A program made the translations under genes and the position numbers. Of a stretch of DNA of 64,000 bases, positions 10,025-20,430 are shown in pieces. A model generated the notes under the pieces. It had not been told where the DNA came from. It did no database searches and saw only the letters and a program-made list of their open reading frames with translations. The DNA comes from Rostrohypoxylon terebratum (lineage: Eukaryota > Ascomycota > Sordariomycetes > Xylariales > Hypoxylaceae): contig MU385960.1 in NCBI GenBank assembly GCA_022497145.1, positions 1 through 64,000 of the forward strand, read 5' to 3'. The first letter of the stretch is position 1. The number at the start of each line of letters is the position of its first letter.

Positions 10025-11136
10025 ATGATGTCTGGACGTTATGAGCGGGTTAATACCCAGGATGACGAGCCAGATACTCCCACGGCACCCTCTTCATTGC
10101 GACGACCACGATCTATACCCAACTCTCCCCCGCCCTCGTTTCGTTCGCGAAGTTCTTCATTTGAACGGAGGAGGCAAAACGTGGATCCTACTTTAGCTGA
10201 CGCGTTCGACACCGATGGAGACGAAAGCGATGACGAGCCCGACGACAGGCAACGATTAGTACGGCAGAGCTCATTTCCGGTTTCAAATAACTCAACTAGC
10301 CGTAATTCAAACGGAGACACAAGATCATCAGCTCCTCACGGGCAACCGCAAATCTCATCAAGCGGCGCCAATTCTCAGCAAGCTGGTTCTAGGGTATACG
10401 GCGGTGGAATTCAATCCGATGGAGTCTTCTCCAATATGACGGCTCGGCCGGAGAGGGGAGAGAAAGTTGTGGAAGAGGCACCTCCCGTATGCTCTGATCG
10501 CATTTCATTGTCCACGTCAATTATCAACATGGAGCATTACTAATCGATTTTTAGACATACGAACAAGCAGCAGCTGACGCCGCGCCACCTTACTGGGAGA
10601 CTACAATTCTAGCACCAGGTCTTGGTGGACCCGATGATGTGTACATAGACGGAATGCCTGTCGGCTCGATATTCAGTTTCATTTGGAATGGCATGATCAG
10701 CATGTCGTTCCAACTCGTCGGGTTTCTACTTACGTATCTGCTACACTCCACTCACGCGGCCAAGAATGGTTCTCGTGCTGGACTCGGTATCACTCTTATC
10801 CAATACGGCTTTTATATGAAGGGATCTTCTGCCAATTCCGGGGGCATGGGTGGATCGCCAACCGACGGATACGCACAACCTCCGGACCCGAACAGCCACG
10901 ATTTTGACCCCAATTCCGTTAACCAAAGTAACGGAGATGGTTCAAGCTTAAGCGATCTTGCTAGCAGCGAATGGGTGGCATACTTACTCATGATCGTGGG
11001 CTGGTTCATCTTGATTCGCGCGGTCAGCGACTACATCAAGGCTAGGAAGCACGAGCAACTGGTCCTTCAAAGTCCAGATAGAGGTCTGGGCATACCGATT
11101 ATTGCGGAAGGCGAGAGAGCGGAAACGGTTGTTTAA
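10025..11136 (+). CDS. Bsd2/NDFIP-like membrane adaptor (metal-transporter trafficking)
   Basis: Exon 1 10025-10486, intron 10487-10554 (68 nt, GTATGC donor, TACTAAT branch, TTTTAG acceptor), exon 2 10555-11136; about 347 aa. The N-terminal 160 residues are a hydrophilic Ser/Arg/Asp-rich tail containing YERVNTQDDEPDTP and AFDTDGDESDDEPDDRQRL. After the junction come APPTYEQAAADAAPPYWE, with a PPTY motif, then the family core GPDDVYIDGMPVGSIFSFIWN, two close hydrophobic helices (about residues 190-240) and a last helix SEWVAYLLMIVGWFILIRAVSDYIKARKH. This is the Bsd2/NDFIP architecture of Rsp5/Nedd4 E3-ligase adaptors in Golgi and endosomes, which in yeast send Nramp metal transporters to the vacuole. 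The PPTY is created across the splice junction. Two adjacent ATGs at 10025 and 10028 cannot be distinguished. Confidence 0.85.
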
Positions 11137-12211
11137 TATCATGTCATGCTGAAATTCTTGTCTATCAAAAACCGACGGTTATTGCTAAGTCAATACAAGA
11201 CATACGATTATTGTATCACTTTCACCTGGGTTCGAGAGTGATTTTGGGCATAAGGGAAGGTCCTCTTGAATCATGGCGTATTAGGCGTTAGGGAATGGCG
11301 ATCTATTTGTGATAAACTACCTAGTCTCGTGGATCATGGATTCGAGCAAGGCATAGCCAGCGAATGAGCTAGATAAATGTGATATTATTGTACTCGTCCT
11401 CAATATCTCTCTCGCTTCTGATGCAGTGGGCTCGGATATGAATCTCTATGGGGATATTTGCCATTTGTCCTCAATCTGAACCTGTCGGTCTGTCTCCATT
11501 CGCGGATCCGTGGATGTCTCCTGCTAGGTAATTCTATCACCATAGAGCTGGCCACTGTGACTTCATATCTAACTATTTACAGAACATGCACTTGTGAATG
11601 CTTCCAAGGAGAAGTCATCTTGATTGACGAACGTATGAAATGTGAAATACAAAATACGATATAATTTATTTGCTATTTGGATCTTTCGTAACTACTGCGT
11701 GTCGCAATTCCCGGGACTGGTCGTGTTGATGATATAGTTTATCGATAAGGACCGTAGATGCACCTCCAGTTGCAGCAAGCGCAAACTGGTGCCCCGCATT
11801 ACACTTTCAGGTTGAATAAGGATGACGACCAAGACGTCATACCATTACCAGTCATAAAAGTTGAGGAAAGTGCCATGTAATTACCACAAAGAAACCTGGT
11901 CTAATATTTAGCCGAACTATCTTCATTGTTGCTGTTACATCAAGGTTGTAACTCGATATATCATATGGGCATCTGAGCTATCCATCTAGAATAGCACGAC
12001 GTTTCTTATTGAATTCTTCATTTACGCAATACCTTAGGTACGTAAAGCTACCAAGTGAACCATCACCAAGTCCAACATCCGACCCGCCGTGGCTCCCAGG
12101 CCCGTCTTTCGCCTCTTAGCCCTCCTATCCCACCTCCAACCACCACCTCCCTTCTTGGCCCAGAAGCCCGCGGCCCCGAATCAACCAGGCCTCATCCCGT
12201 CCTTCTCCACA
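11137..12211. other. Spacer, no supported gene
   Basis: Short ORFs only (for example a 40-codon ATG frame at about 11758-11880) without recognisable features. The last 150 bp become GC-rich and belong to the leader of the methyltransferase gene. Confidence 0.5.
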
Positions 12212-13021
12212 ATGGCCTGGCGCAGCTCCGGCAGCTCCAACGCGGAGCTCGTCGAGAACCTGTGGCGCAACGGCCTTATCACGCAGCCGCTCGTCAAGTC
12301 GGCGTTCCTCAGCGTCGACCGCGCGCACTACGCGCCCTCGTCGCCGTACGAGGACTCGCCGCAGGCCATCGGCCACGCGGCCACCATCAGCGCCCCGCAC
12401 ATGCACGCCAACGCCGTGGAGTCGCTGCTCCCCTTCCTGCTCCCCAAGACCGCCGCCGGCCCGCAGAGCGCCGTCGGAGTCGCCTCCGTCGAGGGGCAGC
12501 GGGGCAGGCCGCGACGCGTGCTGGATATCGGCAGCGGCAGCGGGTACTTGACGCACGTGCTCGCGGAGCTGGTCGGCGAGGACGGCGTCGTGGTCGGCTT
12601 GGAGCATATCAGGGAGCTGAAGGAGCTCGGGGAACGGAACATGGCGAAGAGTCCCGAGGGCCGGAGGTTGTTGGAGAGCGGACGCGCGAGGTTCCGGTTC
12701 GGAGATGGCAGGAAGGGGTGGAGCGAGCCGAAACCTACGGCGGCGCAGCCCGGGGTCGGGGGCCCGGCCGTCGAGGCGGAGCGTAAGGAGGAGGAAGGTG
12801 GCTGGGATGCTATTCATGTGGGCGCGGCGGCGGCCACGCTGCATGAGGAGTTGGTTAGGCAGCTGAGGAGTCCCGGACGCATGTTCATTCCTGTTCGGGA
12901 CGGCGACGGCTTTGAACAGCATATCTGGACCGTGGATAAGAACGAGAATGGGGTTGTGAAGAAGCAGAGGCTGTATGGGGTCAGGTATGTGCCGCTTACT
13001 GATGCGCCCACTAAAGCGTGA
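12212..13021 (+). CDS. Protein-L-isoaspartate O-methyltransferase
   Basis: A 269-aa PCMT-family protein that uses AdoMet to methylate L-isoaspartyl residues in damaged proteins so that they can be repaired; normally cytosolic. Seen: the substrate-side motif GHAATISAPHMHA (about 54-66), AdoMet motif I VLDIGSGSGYLTHVLAELVG (about 103-122), the acidic post-I region VVVGLEHI (about 127-133), motif II WDAIHVGAAA and a C-terminal PGRMFIPV strand. The start is the ATG at 12212 (MAWRSSGSSNAELV), the usual fungal N-terminus. The frame is open further 5' but only from a GTG. A Gly/Pro/Glu-rich insertion (about 195-220) lies between motifs I and II. Codons are strikingly G/C-ending compared with neighbours, so long open frames occur in other phases but are not genes. 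No introns. Confidence 0.92.
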   Translation: MAWRSSGSSNAELVENLWRNGLITQPLVKSAFLSVDRAHYAPSSPYEDSPQAIGHAATISAPHMHANAVESLLPFLLPKTAAGPQSAVGVASVEGQRGRPRRVLDIGSGSGYLTHVLAELVGEDGVVVGLEHIRELKELGERNMAKSPEGRRLLESGRARFRFGDGRKGWSEPKPTAAQPGVGGPAVEAERKEEEGGWDAIHVGAAAATLHEELVRQLRSPGRMFIPVRDGDGFEQHIWTVDKNENGVVKKQRLYGVRYVPLTDAPTKA

Positions 13022-13621
13022 GTGTATTGGAGGTACATAGTCAGCATGAAGGCATGAGAGTACGAGGATATGAAATTATGGGAATAATGATAGGAGGATG
13101 CGGCGGGAAAGGGTACCTGGTTACGGTTTCGACTATCTTTAAGCTGGCGTTCTCGAGTCCCTTGCGATTGAGCAAGGACGTTAATCCTGGGGAGCAAGGT
13201 GGTTTATTATCAGAATGCACAAGGTACGTGTATGGCTTTACTTCCGATGCTGAGAATCAAGCTACTAATTGTGGGACTTAGTACCGCATTACGGGGGAGG
13301 TTTACGATGTAATGGTCCGTGGAAATCGGAAGCCATTGGCTTATTTTAACAGTCTTAGTTTCGCAAATTGCTACTCAGGTTAGGTAGTCTGTTGATAATG
13401 GATTAGTCGAGTGTTTTACTACTTAATATGCATCGTCTAGGAGCGATGACATAGACTTTTAGTAGGTGATTTATTGGAAAGGGCGGATTCCACATCGATT
13501 CGCCACCGCTGGGATATAGATGTAAACGCCACAAATGGAAGATGTTCATTGTCCTCTAGTTAGTATTTACAGCGTACAACACAACGCTTCCAATATACGT
13601 ATGTTCTCCCATCGATTTCGA
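13022..13621. other. Convergent spacer
   Basis: 3' flanks of the plus-strand methyltransferase and the minus-strand complex I gene face each other here. No additional gene is visible. Confidence 0.6.
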
Positions 13622-14538
13622 TTATCTGTAAGGGGAGTCCGCTCTAATGGCGGCCGCCAACTCCGGTTCCCATTTGTCTCCGTTTGCTAGAAGCTTTTCC
13701 TTGTTGTATAATAGCTCCTCTCTCGTCTCGGTGGAATATTCGGCGTTAGGGGATTCCACAATGGCATCCACGGGACATGACTCTTGGCAGAAGCCGCAGT
13801 AGATACACTTTGTCATGTCGATATCGTAGCGTGTTGTTCGTCTCGAACCGTCGGCTCGCTCTTCTGCTTCGATTGTGATGGCTTGTGCCGGGCAAATCTG
13901 GGTTTAGTGTTAGTCAAGCGTCCGGGCGAGGGCATTTATGATGAGACGTACTGCTTCGCACAACTTGCATGCGATACATCGTTCCTCGCCCGATGGGTAA
14001 CGTCTCAAAGCGTGTTCGCCACGGAATCGGGGAGAGATGGGACCCTATCAGAGAATCAGTCGCCGAATTCACTATATTCCATTTGGCCGGCCCTTCTAAA
14101 TAACATATTGCGCATATTCGATCGGAGCATCAGAACAGGACTTTCAATAGTACGGACCTTCTCGAAGGGATAGAAAATTGTGTACCTAATAACATATCGC
14201 CACATTAGTATGAGAGCACCTTTCTAATTCCCTGGTGGATGTTGGACTCGGACTCACGGTGGTCTGAAGTAGTTCTCTAACGCGACGTACATTCCCCTGA
14301 ACATCTCAGTCAGGAGGAAGTACGACCCAATCTTATCCCACGTCTTCTCTTCTTCTTCGTCCCATCGTTTCGGGCTGGGAATTCGGAAGTTCTTGGGTGG
14401 GGGGCCAGCTGGCGTGGCGTATGTCCGTTGCGCGACTATTCTGGCCACAGCGGAGGCCGCGATGGGATGTCGTCGCATAATCTGACGAGACAGCATGGCT
14501 GTTGTTGATGTCGTGAGCCCTTGCATAGCGCGGCGCAA
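13622..14538 (-). CDS. NADH:ubiquinone oxidoreductase 23-kDa Fe-S subunit (NDUFS8/TYKY type)
   Basis: Four exons: 14538-14258, 14185-14158 (28 nt), 14044-13952 and 13897-13622; 225 aa. The product is the matrix-arm subunit that carries clusters N6a and N6b and passes electrons toward ubiquinone. Seen: a basic, Ala/Ser-rich mitochondrial presequence (about 1-40, ending near QRTYATPAGPP), then LENYFRPPYTIFYPFEKGPISPRFRGEHALRRYP split across three exons, then two 4Fe-4S motifs CIACKLCEAICP (126-137) and CIYCGFCQESCP (165-176), all eight Cys present, and a conserved C-terminal tail. Introns have clear donors (GTGAGT, GTCCGT, GTACGT) and CTAAC branches. Length matches fungal orthologues. It is divergent with the acyl carrier protein gene, another complex I component. 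Confidence 0.95.
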
Positions 14539-15186
14539 TTGGGCGACGGAGAGGGAAGAGGGGAGAGAGTCAATGGTCTAGACTAAGAGGTGTGTCGAAG
14601 GCGAAATATAGGAAATATAGAGCAGCTTGAGGTCATGGTGAGTTTCGGGATTTTAGGTGGAGCTAGAATACAACTAGATATTACAAAAGCGTTGCCGTGA
14701 TTGGCTGTTTTTTCGAGCCCCGTTTTTACGGTGCCACAATTGGATCGTAGCCACAAATTAGGTCATTTGAGGTCGTTGAGGTCATTAAATCAATTCCAGC
14801 AGGTTCAACAGGTGACGTGCAGCTGTCGACTGGGGCTTGCTGGCTTGCTGGGGGGCAGATTTGGCAGATTTGGCAGATTTGGGGGCAACTTGGAGAATGT
14901 ATCATGTATCATCACGTGCAGCTGCCACAATCTGGAAAACTGAAATCACCGCTAGCTCCGCGGGTCCGCGGGTCCAAGCTCGGAGCGACATGACGAGAAA
15001 TTTATCGTCTTTTTAAACTTTCGTTGCACTTTGAAAGCAGCTTTAATCGCTTTAAATCCACTGCACCGCAAACTAATCTCTTCCCTTCCACCAACCCCAA
15101 CCCCAACCCCAACCTCGACGACAACGTCTCCGCCTTTCTCATCTCCGGATATTTCCGCCAATTGAGTAAAGTCCCAGATCGCAAAT
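14539..15186. promoter_or_regulatory. Bidirectional promoter between two complex I genes
   Basis: 648 bp separate the start codons of the 23-kDa subunit (minus) and the acyl carrier protein (plus). Visible sites: ATTGG (inverted CCAAT) at 14700-14704 and 14738-14742, CACGTG at 14913-14918, and two copies of ACGTGCAGCTG (14815-14825 and 14914-14924). A pyrimidine-rich CCCCAACCCCAACC tract lies near 15090-15112, close to the ACP start. Which factors bind is not shown by sequence. Confidence 0.5.
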
Positions 15187-15918
15187 ATGTTCCGCGCAGG
15201 ATTAATTCGTACCGCCGTTGCGGCATCTCGCGCCGCCGCTCGACCAGCCGTACGAAGAGTCATCATGCCCGCCAGAGCTGTCGTCGCCCCCGCGCCTAGA
15301 CTCGTCGCCTTCCAGGCCGTACGGATGTACTCTGCTGGTGGTGGTTTAAGCAAAGTGGAGGTTGAGGGACGAATCATCAACATTCTAACCAGTTTCGACA
15401 AGGTAAGTGGTTAAGTGATTGGGCTGAGTCCCTGCTTCGAGCGGGGAGTGGGGGGACGACGACTTCGGATACCAAATATATAGAACGCCCGGAATTTCAT
15501 GTTGCTAGTCTTGGAAGTCGATTTGAATGACGATGGATTCTTGTTTACGAGCGGATTTGTATTAGGGAACTTATGGAACAGATATGCTAACTTTGTTTGA
15601 ATAGGTCAACGACCCGAGCAACGTAAGAAACAGACGATAACAATGCGCCGGCTTTGTTTTGGCATACTGATTCTCTTTAGATCACTGGGACATCTCACTT
15701 CGCCAACGACCTCGGTTTGGACAGCTTAGATACGGTGGAAGTTGTTATGGCGATAGAAGAGGAATTCAGCATCGAAATTCCGGACAAGGACGCAGATGCT
15801 ATTCACAGTGGTATGGTATACCCGCTAGGCGATGCTGATTCGACTCAGGTACTAACTCGAAATCCCAATAGTAAACCAGGCGGTCGACTACATCTTGAGC
15901 CAGCCGAATGCTAACTAG
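15187..15918 (+). CDS. Mitochondrial acyl carrier protein (complex I NDUFAB1 type)
   Basis: Four exons: 15187-15402, 15605-15622 (18 nt, encoding VNDPSN), 15681-15810 and 15872-15918; 136 aa. The product carries acyl chains on 4'-phosphopantetheine for mitochondrial fatty-acid/lipoate synthesis and is also a structural partner of complex I LYR subunits. Seen: a presequence rich in Arg/Ala (about 1-50, MFRAGLIRTAVAASRAAARP), a helix I region KVEVEGRIINILTSFDK, the attachment motif LGLDSLDTVEVVMAIEEEF with Ser93, and EIPDKDADAIHSVNQAVDYIL completed across the last junction. The last intron (15811-15871) resolves an otherwise wrong ending. Donors are GTAAGT, GTAAGA and GTATGG, all with AG acceptors. 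Confidence 0.95.
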
Positions 15919-16448
15919 GCACTCAATCTTGTACATTACCAATTGCCACTCCTATGGCAGTGACCCGTACTTAGAAGTTGGATCCCGCAGCAGCGGCCAT
16001 GTGCGCCTATATGTGTCAAGGCTATCATGACGGGACTGGAGACGACCAGGCTGCTGGTCAAGTCTCGATGAGAACAAGATTTCAATGAAGGGGAAAGGGG
16101 AACGCGGCGTGGTTCGGATCAAATGTTCGATTTCTCGCCGTTGTATTAGTGTATAGATCTTTTCTCTCCGCCCACTGGTGTTCTCTCCAATTCCCATATG
16201 ACCATGTACTAAGTTCACTGCTCCAAAGCTATCATCATCAAATACCTGGGTTTCGTCAAGTTAGCTAACTGTATATTAAGGTTGGCTGGTAGGCCGATTG
16301 GCCATGCCGCTCAGCCAATGGAATACCAATCCTTGGAGTTGGTCCCCGCTAACAGTTTTCACAGCCTTGACCCCTCGAATCGCAAGACCGTAGCATCCTA
16401 TTCCTACTCACCAATTTGACCTAGGCCATTTTTTTTTCCATATTTCAC
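15919..16448. other. Spacer
   Basis: 3' flank of the ACP gene and upstream region of the modin-like gene. No gene seen. A T-rich run directly precedes the ATG at 16449. Confidence 0.5.
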
Positions 16449-18373
16449 ATGAGAGATTTGACCATAGCAGACGACAACACGAATTTTGCGAACACAGGGA
16501 TGGACAGTGCTACACTTGCGGGTGTGGTTTCGACAATCGTCGCTTTCCTTGCGCTGATCGTCTCTTCCATTCAGCTATTATATCAGTATCATACTAACGC
16601 ATCCTCGAATGCTCTGGGCGCGAGAAATTGTAACGAAAGGGTGATGGGACCTTAGGCCAGGTTCACTCGTAGACGGTGGCGCTGGTCGGAATTGCGATTC
16701 GAGACCATTTTTGAGTCACCAGTGTTCTTCGTCAGCACGGTCGCTAATCGTGACCGAGGACCTCTCCTGTCACAAAAGATTTGGTATATAGATGGAAGCA
16801 AAGAGAGCTACGAAGAAACCCGGACCCCACTACCAGAAGATCTTTGTCCCGCTTACGAAATTACTTCTCCGCCTATTCACCATGGCGTCGATGTCGAGGC
16901 TACTTGGGTCTCATTACTGCGAACGTTGCAATTCATGGAGCGCGAAAGCACTAAATGGGACGATGCAAGGTGTGATCCTAACGATCATGACAAATCGCCA
17001 CATTTCGAGGCTCGAATTGCTATCGGCGTTCAGGCGCAAAGATTATCTTGGGATTTTGTCCCAAACTTCAAAAAACCGTTTGCAAATGCCACCATATCTG
17101 ATATGGTGGAAATAGCGGCTATGTTGGGCATGTACTGGGCTACGTGGAATCCCAAGGCAGACCATTATCGTGCCGAAGGAAACAACTGTCTGCTCCTTGG
17201 AAACCGGATTGCCGAATTAGGTCTCGTATTCCAGTTCATCAGGTGCGATAGATCCGAATTTCGTGAGAATCGCATCATTCCACATCCTTCGGTCAAGAGG
17301 CTCTGCTTCGGCTTTGTTCCGACATTTTATTGCCCAGACGAGTACGGATTGATGGCGGAAAAGGGCAACAGTTCTACGTTTCAAGAAGTAACGCTCCCAT
17401 TCTTAAAATTGGGTAGCCGGTATGAGATTGCCGAGACCCTAGAAAGCATCGGCTGCGACAGATCGATTGTTCTGCATTTTCTCGGAGAGAAAAACATAAC
17501 CGAACATATCTTTCCTAGTTAGTAACATTCCGTATTTGAGATGTAACACCCAGCTTATATTATCTAGTTATATTTGAAGTTGTGGGGATGCTGGGTCAAA
17601 TAATCTCAGTCGAGGGAAAATGCTATCGTATGTTACCCAACCCTAAGATCTACCGTTGGGAAGGGCGACGATTCGACACAAAGCGACTCCTCCTTGCTTT
17701 CAAGGAACACCTCCACACACTTACCGATCTCTATGCCTTGTCTACCAGAGTTCCAGAGCCATTAGCAGATATCATGCTCGCTCTTGATCGCCTAGGTCCC
17801 CATTTGAAGAACCTTTTGATCAAAGACTATTCACCCGCGCTTCTTAAGGACATTCATGCTGCAGTGAGAACCGTGGATTCCTACTTAAGAGATCCTCCAG
17901 ATAACTGCAAATTTATATCCGAAGCCATTGTTTTGGAAACTGTCAGCCGCCACATTTCCACCACCGTCACACGCATTGAGGGAATGCAATTTGGGCATAT
18001 CGACATCTTGACTGGGGCCAGCGACGGCACTAACGAATACGACTAGATTGCCTTCATTTTCGATTATTGTCGATGGGCGACCACGCATAATGATCCCGAT
18101 GAGAACCACGTCCACGGCCCCTGGTGTAACCTGAGGCAGATTTCTACCGAACGACTGCCAGCCCCGGTAGAGATGCCTATTCCCGGTTTTAAAACATCGG
18201 CAGATCGCATATGCCAGCCTTGGAAAGAGGACTCAAGAGAACGCGATATCACATGGTGCTTGTTGGTTTTTCGCATGCTGTGCTGGCTACAGCTTCATGA
18301 TTTTCACGAGGATGACGTGATGATCCCAAAGAGTGAGATGTATGGGAGTCGGATGCCTGTCTATATTATTTAA
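16449..18373 (+). pseudogene. Modin-family protein gene with two in-frame TAG codons
   Basis: The whole length of a fungal protein commonly annotated as modin is present. There is an N-terminal TM helix (LAGVVSTIVAFLALIVSSIQLLYQY, about residues 20-44), the juxtamembrane block RRRWRWSELRFETIFESPVFF, IWYIDGSKESYEETR, the middle region to 17517, a 50-nt intron (17518-17567) restoring FEVVGMLGQIISVEGKCYRMLPNP, and the C-terminal RERDITWCLLVFRMLCWLQLHDF...GSRMPVYII to the TAA at 18371-18373. Two TAG codons interrupt it: 16653-16655 (after VMGP, where relatives usually have Trp) and 18044-18046 (before IAFIFDYCRW). Ignoring them the product would be about 624 aa. Both are explainable by single C:G-to-T:A changes. 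Function of the family is unknown; it is found only in filamentous fungi as far as I know. Confidence 0.75.
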
Positions 18374-18830
18374 ACTTTTAAAGGTTTAGATTCGTATGTC
18401 ATAGGGGTAGCATAAGATATGATATCCCTTGGAATGCTGTCATTCTGTGTTTCTTAAGTACCTACCTTGGGTTACCAGTTGTGCTATCGCGGGGTTCGTT
18501 CTGGATGTTGTATGTCGAAGTAGTAAACCAATGGGTATATCAGACATCAGGTTGCGGAGCTTCCGGGTTGAGGGGGGGAAAGCCGTGATGGCCCGGTCTA
18601 GGCTTTCAAGCCAACCTTCAGCTGAATGCCTTCTCAGGACACAGCTACCATCTCAGTGGCCAGGTACTAGGTGGTTTACCCAATAAGCACAGCTTGAAAG
18701 TTATAGGGTGTTATATCAGCTGAAAACTACTGGAACAACGCTTTCAGGATTTGAGCAGAACCTACCTACATACTTTTAGTAACTGCCGATATCTTTATCA
18801 CTAGTAGTCTCCGATCAGATTCATACGCCG
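18374..18830. other. Spacer
   Basis: About 450 bp between the modin-like and KP4-like genes, without supported features. Confidence 0.5.
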
Positions 18831-19701
18831 ATGCTTTCAATCATTCAACTTCTCGCTTTCACATCGGCCGTCTCGGCTCTGGGTATCAATTGTCGCGGTT
18901 CTGGGCTCTGTCCTCGCGCATCATGGAACAACGACGGCAAGCAACGAATACATCTGACGGACTTTCTATTCCATGCTAACATGAAAACCAGCCCCGGTCT
19001 CCGTCATGCAACTCCTCCGCGACGCCGTCTACGCCGCCCCAAACCCTCTGTCAACCGGCTACAAAAGCGGCGACCACGTAATCTGCGTCTCGCAATCGCA
19101 AAAGATCACTATCGATGTAGGCTTCACGCTAGATGGCTTTAAAGGCAGCGTCGGACTTTCGGGGTCAATTAAAGAAGGAGGCATTTGTCTGTTCCCACAA
19201 TACATGGCATCCGGGGCGACTTTGACGCTGGCACAGATCAGGCCGCTGATGGACGCCTTGCTCGAGCATAGATGCTCTACTTGCGGAAGCGTTCCGATAC
19301 ATTTTGTTGACGAGGGGAGCAATGACCCGTCGGACGGGATCCTGACGTTCAATTACGTTGCGGCGCCGTACTGTGTCGGGAATTGTATCTCGGCTGTCGG
19401 CGGGTCTAGTTCGAGTGCTGATGCTGGTACGCCGACGACCGTGACCGAGACCATTGTTGCGTTGTCTAGTACGGTTGAAGATAGCTCCATGCAGCTCAGT
19501 TCAACACTTGATACAGTGCCGACGGCGACAGAAACGGTGGAGGTCGTCACTGTTACCGCCTCAGATCCAGCGCAAACCGGGACCAACACCCAGGCTCAGA
19601 TCATCGTCGCTTCCGCTACTCCAAGCAGCACATCAGGAGTTGCCAGTAAACCCAGACCAAATATTGGCGTCGTTGTTGCTTTTATGGCATACTGGATATG
19701 A
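18831..19701 (+). CDS. Secreted KP4-like (killer-toxin-fold) protein
   Basis: Exon 1 18831-18936, intron 18937-18991, exon 2 18992-19701; 271 aa. The intron has a GC donor (GGCAAGC) instead of GT, with GCTAAC branch and CAG acceptor. It is the only junction that joins the family motif (...CPRASWNNDA then PVSVMQLLRDAVY). Seen: signal peptide MLSIIQLLAFTSAVSA, then the KP4-type domain starting LGINCRGSGLC and ending FNYVAAPYCVGNC, with Cys spread as in the family (KSGDHVICVSQ, GGICLFPQ, HRCSTCGSVP). Then comes a Ser/Thr-rich, probably O-glycosylated linker (about 190-255) and a short hydrophobic end. The family is named for the Ustilago P4 virus killer toxin, which affects calcium uptake in susceptible fungi. 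Chromosomal homologues are widespread in ascomycetes and their roles are mostly unproven. The hydrophobic end could be a GPI signal. Confidence 0.82.
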
Positions 19702-20199
19702 TACTGTTCTCTCTGCCAGGTTGGCCTATAATAGAGGTACTGGTATGAAATTCTGGATGATTGTGTGTGCCAACTCATTACTACTAGTCCTGATTTTTCA
19801 CGGGCTAGGAGTAACAAACTTTGAAGTATTCACATCGCTAGTGCTAATATATGGAGTTGCCCACGCTGATGATACAGTACATATTGGAAGAGAAACATGC
19901 CACTCCTTGACTCACATAAATCTAGAAGTCTACCCATTTCAATATATAGGTAACGGGCAGTGAAACGATGACTTGTAGCATTCAATTTCCTCCACACCCT
20001 ACGTTTGCCTATCAGCCATTTTAGAAACCGTCTCCTATCCATCTGTAAGTGTTCAGGTTGTTTTATAGTATCATAGTAGGTAAAGATTCTCTCTACGCGT
20101 TCCCGCTAACCATCTCAGCTGGGTTCAGCTCGTCCGCGAAACAAGTCCTTGAACACCGAACAACCTCAACCTCATATTTACCTAGTAACCTTAACTATC

Positions 20200-20430
20200 A
20201 TGTGTAGACTAGAGATGCTCATGTGCCAGCCACACCAACTCGTATACGAAGTAACAGTCTATCCGTGCGAATTCGGCCGCCAATTAGGAGTCAGACAACA
20301 CAGAGAGAGTGTGACAGCGGCTTGCATGCCGTTTATCCGCTTGACTTCTACGTGCGGGACTGTCGACATTGATCCTGAGCCCGATATCACTCCTGACTGT
20401 GATTTTGACTTACCTGGGCATGTTGAGTAG
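20200..20430 (+). CDS. Possible small Cys-containing protein
   Basis: An ATG-initiated 76-codon frame. It starts MCRLEMLMCQPHQLVYEVTVYP and has five Cys, a basic middle and an acidic, Pro/Asp-rich end (DIDPEPDITPDCDFDLPGHVE). Small fungal hypothetical proteins with such MCxxxxxxC starts are common, but no defined family can be named. No introns or signal peptide. May be a chance ORF. Confidence 0.28.
   Translation: MCRLEMLMCQPHQLVYEVTVYPCEFGRQLGVRQHRESVTAACMPFIRLTSTCGTVDIDPEPDITPDCDFDLPGHVE

Noticed and set aside
12055..12922. Long ORFs in other frames and on the minus strand over the isoaspartate methyltransferase
   Set aside because: They are a by-product of G/C-ending codons. Low-complexity Arg/Ala/Gly content, and the methyltransferase motifs lie only in the chosen frame.
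17995..18046. Treating the TAG at 18044 in the modin gene as the end of an intron (CACTAACGAATACGACTAG)
   Set aside because: The branch and acceptor look fair, but no GT donor exists within the preceding 70 bp, and the nearest ones would delete conserved residues.
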